A stretch of 38,085 nucleotides of DNA from Gammaproteobacteria bacterium (GTDB lineage Bacteria > Pseudomonadota > Gammaproteobacteria > JAKDMP01), in contig JALUYA010000001.1 in NCBI GenBank assembly GCA_027018875.1, positions 77,457 to 115,541 of the forward strand. Direction: 5' to 3'. A program made the translations under genes and the position numbers. The first letter of the stretch is position 1. The number at the start of each line of letters is the position of its first letter. Below the pieces are notes generated by a model, which saw nothing but the letters and a program-made list of their open reading frames with translations, searched no databases and was not told where the DNA came from. Positions 31,297 to 38,085 of the stretch are shown piece by piece.

Positions 31297-32430
31297 ATGA
31301 AAGATTTTTTACCTTTTGTCCGACCGTCGATTGCGCCCCAGACCCGCCATGGTGTCTCCGAGGTGTTGGCCTCGGGCTGGATTACCAGTGGACCCCAGGT
31401 GGAAGCCTTCGAAGCCGAACTGGGGACTTATCTTGGTAATCGTCCCGTACTCAGCTTTTGCCATGCGACCGGGGCGCTCGAAGAATCCTTGAGGGCGCTC
31501 GGAATCGGGCCCGGTGATGAGGTGATCGTTCCGGCGATGACTTTTGCCGCTACCTTAAATGTCGTTTTTCGAGTCGGGGCCCGACCCGTACTCGTAGATG
31601 TGGATTTCGCCACCCGCAATCTGGATGTCGAGCGGGTGAAGGCGGCCTTAAACGAGCGAACCCGGGTCATTATGCCGGTGCATTTTGCCGGGCTCGCAGT
31701 GGATCTCGATCCCCTGTATCAACTAGCCGAGCAGAATCAATTACGGATCGTGGAAGATGCCGCGCACGCGATCGGCGCCTATTATCGGGGCCGAAGGATT
31801 GGCAGCTTCGGCGACATTGTCTGCTTCAGCTTTCATGCGAACAAGAACCTTACTACCATCGAAGGTGGCGCCGTTTCCACCCGGGACGAAGTGATTCTGG
31901 AAAAATTACGGCGGCTGCGATTCCATGGCCAGAAGAAACTCGAGGATGGCAGTTACGACATTCTGATGCCAGCTAGTAAATATAATCTGAGTGATGTCAA
32001 TGCGCGTATTGGGCGAGATCAACTCGCCGTGCTGGAATCGCGAAATTCTCGGCGCCGAGCCTTGGCAGATCTGTATTTCGAGGGCCTTGCGGATCTGGCC
32101 GGTTCCGGGGACTTGAGCCTTCCTGCCCGCGGCGATACCGGCCATGCCTGGCACATGTTTGCCGTTTGCATCCCCTACGCCGAGCGATCCACGAGTCGGC
32201 GCGAGATTCGCGAGGCACTTGCCGCACGCGGCGTAGGTACGGGAGTTCATTACCCGGCACTGCATCAATTGACCGTGGCCCGCGAGATGGGGATTACCGC
32301 GGGAGAATTTCCCAATTCCGAACGCATCGGCTGCGAGACACTGACTCTACCCCTGTTCCCGGAAATGCAGGATCAAGACGTGGCCCGGGTGGTCGATGCG
32401 CTTACAGGGGTACTTCATGGCCGACCCTAA
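31297..32430 (+). CDS. arnB: UDP-Ara4O aminotransferase ArnB
   Basis: PLP-dependent transamination of UDP-4-keto-arabinose to UDP-Ara4N. 377 residues of the DegT/DnrJ family, with Lys183 in SFHANKNLTTIEGG as the Schiff-base residue, plus VEDAAHAIGAYYRGRRIG. The ATG at 31297 gives MKDFLPFVRPSI, matching the family; an in-frame TTG at 31267 overlaps the preceding gene. It overlaps arnC by 14 bases. Confidence 0.93.
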   Translation: MKDFLPFVRPSIAPQTRHGVSEVLASGWITSGPQVEAFEAELGTYLGNRPVLSFCHATGALEESLRALGIGPGDEVIVPAMTFAATLNVVFRVGARPVLVDVDFATRNLDVERVKAALNERTRVIMPVHFAGLAVDLDPLYQLAEQNQLRIVEDAAHAIGAYYRGRRIGSFGDIVCFSFHANKNLTTIEGGAVSTRDEVILEKLRRLRFHGQKKLEDGSYDILMPASKYNLSDVNARIGRDQLAVLESRNSRRRALADLYFEGLADLAGSGDLSLPARGDTGHAWHMFAVCIPYAERSTSRREIREALAARGVGTGVHYPALHQLTVAREMGITAGEFPNSERIGCETLTLPLFPEMQDQDVARVVDALTGVLHGRP

Positions 32431-33379
32431 AAAATTTGACAAACAGCTTTCAGTGGTCATTCCCGTTTACAACGAGGAGGAATCCCTACCCGCGCTGTCC
32501 GCACGGATCTACCCGGTACTCGATGCACTGGGCATGGATTATGAGCTGGTATTCGTCGATGACGGCAGCGGTGATCGCAGCGTAGCGTTTCTTCGTGAGC
32601 AGTTTCAGCGCCGGCCCGATGTGACCCGTGTAGTGTTGCTACAGTCCAACTTCGGTCAGCATGCCGCCATCCTGGCCGGCTTCGCCCATGCGCGTGGCCA
32701 ATGGGTCGTCACGTTGGATGCCGACCTGCAGAACCCGCCCGAAGAGATTCCCCGCTTGCTGGAGAAAATGGGCGAAGGGTACGACTATGTCGGCACCATT
32801 CGCCGCAAGCGCCAGGACAGCTGGTGGCGGATGGCGGCATCGAGGCTGATGAACCGTATTCGAGAACGTATTACACGGGTGCGAATGACCGACCAGGGGT
32901 GCATGCTTCGGGCCTATTCGCACACGATTACCGATGCAATCAATTCCACTGCAGAAGTGACCACCTTCATCCCCGCGCTGGCTTATCTGTACGCGAGCAA
33001 ACCGACCGAGATCAGCGTTGAACACGAAGAACGGGCTCATGGCAAGTCGAAATATTCCTTATACAAGCTGTTGCGGCTCAATTTCGATTTAGTGACCAGC
33101 TTTTCCGTGGTCCCCCTGGAATTGTTTTCCTTTTTTGGGTTGATTCTGGCAAGCCTCTCGGCGATGCTGGTGATCTATTTAGCGATCCAGAGGATTTTCT
33201 TTGGTCCTCAAGTCCAGGGGATTTTCACCCTGTTTGGAATCGTGTTTTTCCTGATCGGCGTGATTCTGTTCGGTATCGGCCTTTTGGGCGAGTACATCGG
33301 GCGAATTTACCGTCAGGTTCAACAGCGGCCACGCTACCTGATCTCCGCGGTGCTTGAACGGAACGATCCCGCGACATGA
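32417..33379 (+). CDS. arnC: Undecaprenyl-phosphate 4-deoxy-4-formamido-L-arabinose transferase ArnC
   Basis: Membrane-bound family 2 glycosyltransferase attaching formyl-Ara4N to undecaprenyl phosphate. About 320 residues, with VVIPVYNEEESLPAL, VDDGSGDRSV and LDADLQNPPEEIPRL in the catalytic domain and two C-terminal membrane helices, ending EYIGRIYRQVQQRPRYLI. ATG 32417 has AGGGG upstream and lies inside the end of arnB. Overlaps the formyltransferase by four bases. Confidence 0.92.
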   Translation: MADPKKFDKQLSVVIPVYNEEESLPALSARIYPVLDALGMDYELVFVDDGSGDRSVAFLREQFQRRPDVTRVVLLQSNFGQHAAILAGFAHARGQWVVTLDADLQNPPEEIPRLLEKMGEGYDYVGTIRRKRQDSWWRMAASRLMNRIRERITRVRMTDQGCMLRAYSHTITDAINSTAEVTTFIPALAYLYASKPTEISVEHEERAHGKSKYSLYKLLRLNFDLVTSFSVVPLELFSFFGLILASLSAMLVIYLAIQRIFFGPQVQGIFTLFGIVFFLIGVILFGIGLLGEYIGRIYRQVQQRPRYLISAVLERNDPAT

Positions 33380-34299
33380 CCCGTGCAGTTGTTTTTGCCT
33401 ACCATGATATCGGCGTACGTTGCCTGGAGGTGCTACTGGCCCGTGGCATCGAGGTGCCACTGGTCGTCACCCATGAAGATGATCCTGCAGAACGGCGTTT
33501 CTTCGCCAGTGTCGCCGATCATGCCGGGTGGTATGGTATCGATACGATAAAACCCGGGGCCGAGAATTTGGGAGACTTGAGGTCGCGGTTATCTGCACTT
33601 GCTCCCGATTTTCTGTTCTCCTTTTACTATCGGTACTTGCTGCCTCCTTCGCTGCTTGATGTTCCCATCTCGGGTGCGTTGAATATGCACGGCTCCCTGC
33701 TGCCTCATTATCGTGGTCGGGCACCGGTAAATTGGGCGGTCCTGGCCGGGGAGCCCCAGACCGGGGTGACACTCCACTATATGACGGCACGTCCCGATGC
33801 CGGTGACAAGGTGGCGCAGGGTGTCGTGCCCATTTTGCCGAATGATACGGCCGGCGAGGTTATGGAGAAATTAAGCTGCGCCGCCGAGAATCTGTTGTGG
33901 CGAATATTGCCCGACTTGGTCGCAGGGCGAGCCCCCCGCATGCCTCTGGATCTCACTCAGGGGAATTATTGCGGGCGCCGTCGCCCCGAGGATGGGAAAA
34001 TCGATTGGCGCCAAGGAGCCTGGGAAATACATAATCTCATCCGTGCCGTGGCGCCTCCTTACCCCGGTGCTTTCTGCCAAGTCGCCGCTGGGCGCCTGTG
34101 TATCCTGCGCAGCCATTATCGTGGCGAACAAGCGCGGGGAAAGCGTCCGCAACTCTATCTCGAAGCGAATCGAATCTTCGCCGATTGTGTCGCCGGTGAA
34201 CGTTTCGAGGTGTTAAAATGTCTATTAAATAATCAACCACTTACCGCTATATCTTGGGCTCATCTGCTACAAGGTGAAACGCTTGCTTTAGGAGATTGA
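33376..34299 (+). CDS. arnA: UDP-Ara4N formyltransferase (ArnA N-terminal function, stand-alone)
   Basis: Formylates UDP-Ara4N using 10-formyl-tetrahydrofolate. 307 residues, the length of the ArnA N-terminal domain alone. The active-site motif MHGSLLPHYRGRAPVNWA carries the Asn-His pair just ahead of SLLP, and the catalytic Asp is in MTARPDAGDKV. Its stop comes just after the domain end; the decarboxylase half follows as a separate gene with its own Shine-Dalgarno. The ATGA overlap with arnC fixes the start. Confidence 0.9.
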   Translation: MTRAVVFAYHDIGVRCLEVLLARGIEVPLVVTHEDDPAERRFFASVADHAGWYGIDTIKPGAENLGDLRSRLSALAPDFLFSFYYRYLLPPSLLDVPISGALNMHGSLLPHYRGRAPVNWAVLAGEPQTGVTLHYMTARPDAGDKVAQGVVPILPNDTAGEVMEKLSCAAENLLWRILPDLVAGRAPRMPLDLTQGNYCGRRRPEDGKIDWRQGAWEIHNLIRAVAPPYPGAFCQVAAGRLCILRSHYRGEQARGKRPQLYLEANRIFADCVAGERFEVLKCLLNNQPLTAISWAHLLQGETLALGD

Positions 34300-34301
34300 A
34301 T

Positions 34302-35354
34302 GTGAAGAAGGTTCTTATTCTTGGCGTCAACGGCTTTATTGGGCATCATCTGACCCGGCGCATTCTTGAAACGACCGAATGGGAAGTTTTTGGGATGGAT
34401 ATGGCGAGCGACCGAGTGGAGGAGTGGATCGGTCATCCCCGTTTTACCTTCTTCGAGGGCGATATCACGATCAACCGGGAATGGGTTGAATACCATGTCA
34501 AAAAAGCCGATGTCGTGTTGCCGCTGGTGGCGATTGCAACTCCATCCACCTATGTGCAGCAACCTCTCCAGGTTTTTGAGCTTGATTTCGAGGCCAATCT
34601 GCCTATCGTCCGCCAGTGTGCCAAATATGGGAAACGAGTGCTTTTCCCCTCGACTTCGGAAGTCTACGGTATGTGCATGGATTCGGCCTTCGATCCCTAC
34701 CAGTCTCATTTGATCCTCGGTCCCATCTCCAAGCAGCGCTGGATCTACAGCTGTTCCAAGCAGTTGCTTGATCGAGTAATCTGGGCCTATGGAATGCAGC
34801 ACGGACTCGATTTCACCTTGTTTCGTCCCTTTAATTGGATCGGCCCGGGACTCGATAGCATCTATACACCCAAGGAAGGCAGCTCTCGGGTGGTGACCCA
34901 GTTTCTGGGGCAGATCGTTCGGGGCGAACCGATCAGCCTGGTTGATGGAGGGCGGCGTCGGCGTTCCTATACCTATGTCAGTGATGGTATTGATGCACTG
35001 ATGCGTATTATTGATAATCGTGCTGGGGTGGCAAACGGACGTATTTACAACATCGGCAATCCGGAAAACCAATATTCGGTGCGTGAACTGGCCGAGATGA
35101 TGCTTGCCATCTCCCGCGAGATTCCGGAATATCGCGAAGGCGCCGCGCGGGTCGAGCTGAGAGACGTGAGCGCGGATGATTACTATGGCGAGGGTTATCA
35201 GGACATTGAGCATCGTGTGCCTGATGTGAGTTATACCGAACATGAACTCGGCTGGAAGCCGGAGGTCGGGATGGAGGAAGCACTTCGGCGTATCTTCGAA
35301 GCCTACCGGGTCGACGTCGCACAAGCGCGCCAGTTGGTTTCCGAGGGTGGCTGA
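34302..35354 (+). CDS. arnA: UDP-glucuronate decarboxylase (ArnA C-terminal function, stand-alone)
   Basis: Oxidative decarboxylation of UDP-glucuronate to UDP-Ara4O. About 350 residues of the extended SDR family, equal to the ArnA C-terminal domain: VLILGVNGFIGHHL for NAD, PSTSEVYGMC, YSCSKQLLDRV with the Tyr-Lys-like pair, and FRPFNWIGPGLDSIY. GTG 34302 is chosen because AGGAG lies seven bases upstream; a TTG at 34296 overlaps the previous stop but is too close to that site. UDP-glucuronate would come from a UDP-glucose dehydrogenase not seen here. Confidence 0.92.
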   Translation: MKKVLILGVNGFIGHHLTRRILETTEWEVFGMDMASDRVEEWIGHPRFTFFEGDITINREWVEYHVKKADVVLPLVAIATPSTYVQQPLQVFELDFEANLPIVRQCAKYGKRVLFPSTSEVYGMCMDSAFDPYQSHLILGPISKQRWIYSCSKQLLDRVIWAYGMQHGLDFTLFRPFNWIGPGLDSIYTPKEGSSRVVTQFLGQIVRGEPISLVDGGRRRRSYTYVSDGIDALMRIIDNRAGVANGRIYNIGNPENQYSVRELAEMMLAISREIPEYREGAARVELRDVSADDYYGEGYQDIEHRVPDVSYTEHELGWKPEVGMEEALRRIFEAYRVDVAQARQLVSEGG

Positions 35355-35360
35355 GCGCCG

Positions 35361-36304
35361 ATGCGCATAGCGCTTAAGGTCGATGTCGATACCCTACGGG
35401 GTACGCTGGAAGGTGTGCCCACACTCACACGCCTTTTTGAACGCCGGGGCATCCAGGCAAGTTTTCTGTTTTCGGTGGGGCCCGATCACACCGGGCGGGC
35501 GCTCCGGCGTTTGTTTAAACCGGGATTTCTGGTTAAGGTATTGCGCACCTCTGTTCCCAGCACTTATGGTTTGAAGACCCTGGCCTATGGCGTGTTGCTG
35601 CCGGGACCGCACATTGGCCGACGTGCCGCTGAGGTGATGCGCGCCGTTTGCGCGGCGGGATTCGAGGTGGGGCTGCATAGCTGGGATCATGTACGCTGGC
35701 AGGATGCCGTGGCCCGCAAGGCATCCTTTTGGACCGAGCGTGAATGGCGGCGGGGGGTCGGCACATACCGGGAGGTATTTGGCGAGGAACCGTATTGTTT
35801 CGGTGCCGCAGGCTGGCAAGTTAACGAGACCGTGCTGGAACTGGAGGCGGCATCCGGGCTTCGCTGGGCCAGCGACACCCGGGGGTCGGAGCCATTTCTG
35901 CCCCAGATTAGATCCCGGGTGTTGGGATGCATACAGTTGCCTACCACGCTACCGACCATGGATGAGCTGATTGGCCGTAACGGAGTCGATGCCGGAAATA
36001 TCAGTCGCCACTTGGTGCATCGGGTTGAGGCAAGCCCAGATCCACTGCATGTTTTCACCTTGCATGCCGAACTCGAAGGGGGGGGGCTGGCAGGAGCCTT
36101 CGAACAGGTGATCGATGGCTGGGTGGCGCTGGGCGCCGAGTTATGTTCACTGGGTGAAGTGGCTGGTGAGATCGATCTTCACCAACTTCCCGTGGCCACG
36201 GTGACCTATGGTACGGTGCCCGGACGTGCGGGTCGACTGGCGGTGCAGGGGCCGACTATTCCGGACCGTGCAATTTTAGATTTACCTTATAAGGAGCATA
36301 TGGC

Positions 36305-36308
<4 letters not shown>
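35361..36308 (+). CDS. arnD: 4-deoxy-4-formamido-L-arabinose-phosphoundecaprenol deformylase ArnD
   Basis: Removes the formyl group from the lipid-linked sugar before flipping. 315 residues, NodB-type polysaccharide deacetylase fold: [12 protein letters not shown] with the metal/catalytic Asp pair, [12 protein letters not shown] with the metal His residues, and [12 protein letters not shown]. It lies seven bases after the decarboxylase gene and overlaps icd by four bases (ATGA). Confidence 0.92.
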
Positions 36309-37549
<1,241 letters not shown>

Positions 37550-37584
37550 GTGTCTCCATGGCATGTGAACGTATCAGATGTTCG

Positions 37585-37613
37585 TGCCAAGTCCTCATTA
37601 TGAGGACTTGGCA
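37585..37613. terminator. Strong hairpin after icd, terminator-like
   Basis: A perfect 13-bp stem (TGCCAAGTCCTCA with its complement) closes on TTA, 35 bases after the icd stop. It probably ends the arn-icd transcript. No U-tract follows (ACACCC), as for the hairpin after pilZ, which has the same TTA loop. Confidence 0.6.
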
Positions 37614-37633
37614 ACACCCTATCCCGCTCACGG

Positions 37634-37678
37634 TCAAGCCCCGTACCTGTCGCTGAGCGGATATGTACCGGGGCTTGA
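37634..37678. repeat. Imperfect inverted repeat after icd
   Basis: TCAAGCCCCGTAC at 37634-37646 is repeated inverted at 37665-37678 as GTACCGGGGCTTGA, with one extra C and about 18 bases between. It lies 20 bases beyond the first hairpin and could form a second structured RNA element or a protein-binding site. Confidence 0.5.
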
Positions 37679-37936
37679 AGCTGGACACGGTGTGCTGGCG
37701 GTGCCAGGGCCGACTCGTTTTGCGATACCAGACGGGCAGCCGGGCCGGATAGAGGAGAAGTGAATGGTGAAGTTTGCCTTGCCCGCTTGAATCCGGTGAC
37801 TGGGTCAGCGAGGAGCGGGGAAAGCCATCACCCGGGGACTTGGGAGGCAAGCGACGAGCGATCAGTGCCGAGTTTCTGATGGCTTTTATTCTCCTATCTG
37901 GAATGGAGCCCGGTGCAATTCCCACTATTCCGGGGG

Positions 37937-38085
37937 TCATTGCCTATTTGGATAAGGCTCGGGCAGTATTTTCCAAACCATAAATGAGTCTGAAGCAGGG
38001 TAATAGAAGTAGGTCTGTCGGCCGGTTTTCAGAGTCCGTCCATGAATGGTTTTGAAGAGTGTCTGGCGGGCCTTTTGTAGCTGGT
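37937..38085 (-). CDS. Possible C-terminal end of an unknown gene, open to right edge
   Basis: A minus-strand frame is open from the window edge to TGA at 37939-37937, 48 residues, including TGRQTYFYYPASDSFMVWKI and ending PEPYPNRQ. The composition looks protein-like, but no family is recognised and the frame is short. It could be the end of a gene or transposase fragment starting beyond 38085. Confidence 0.22.
   Translation of the reverse strand, partial: QLQKARQTLFKTIHGRTLKTGRQTYFYYPASDSFMVWKILPEPYPNRQ

Larger units (their letters stand above)
37550..37936. other. Region after icd without a recognised gene
   Basis: Holds the two hairpins. A 27-codon plus-strand frame near 37662 contains CWRC and may be a gene remnant. 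Longer frames on both strands across 37536-37940 have unlike-protein composition and are not called. Confidence 0.4.

Overview
The window is about 38 kb of a gammaproteobacterial chromosome, moderately GC-rich and densely packed, with many start/stop overlaps of the ATGA or TGATG type. The gene set fits a Gram-negative bacterium: type II secretion, fatty acid synthesis, lipid A aminoarabinose modification, DsbB, a BamC-like lipoprotein and an E. coli-like prfB-lysS pair. The glutamate decarboxylase/antiporter pair, an iron-export ABC pair and a full Ara4N operon would suit an acid- and metal-stressed organism, possibly an Acidiferrobacter-like sulfur/iron oxidiser. The lineage is an inference and is not shown by the sequence.

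Layout. (1) 1-3620, minus strand: pseudopilin genes gspG-H-I-J-K and the start of gspL, running off the left edge. (2) 3710-4354: a rhombosortase gene divergent from gsp. (3) 4380-10800: fabD-fabG-acpP-fabF-mltG-tmk-holB-pilZ, a conserved lipid/envelope/replication block here lacking fabH, pabC and tatD. (4) 10821-14323: a hairpin, then gadC-gadB and about 550 bp of AT-rich DNA. (5) 14324-18290: an atypical cis-prenyltransferase, a convergent Mth938-like gene, then prfB-lysS, where prfB has a programmed +1 frameshift. (6) 18314-21277, minus strand: tviB-like dehydrogenase, an unannotated 52-residue ORF, fetA and fetB, all translationally coupled. (7) 21390-25963: dapA, a BamC-like mini-lipoprotein, tRNA-Ser(GGA), SRP RNA, dnaX-ybaB-recR and a HIT hydrolase. 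(8) 26136-27842: an AT-richer patch with a GalT-like nucleotidyltransferase and an unknown gene. (9) 27843-29068: phoU-dsbB. (10) 29257-37549: arnT-arnE/F-arnB-arnC-arnA(formyltransferase)-arnA(decarboxylase)-arnD, with icd attached to the end by an ATGA overlap. (11) 37550-38085: hairpins and a possible fragment of another gene.

How the genes fit together. GspG-L build the secretion pseudopilus and inner-membrane platform, and the rhombosortase next door would process GlyGly-CTERM proteins that use that pathway. The fab block supplies acyl chains. The arn operon makes undecaprenyl-linked Ara4N and transfers it to lipid A. GadBC would consume protons.

The most unusual observations are: the RF2 frameshift site carries UAA rather than UGA; a tiny ORF is coupled at both ends between tviB and fetA; the BamC-like lipoprotein is reduced to its N-terminal segment; GadC lacks the C-terminal pH plug; ArnA is split into two genes; icd is fused transcriptionally to arn; and two strong TTA-loop hairpins lack U-tracts. 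No CRISPR array, insertion sequence, prophage or wholly novel multigene system was found.
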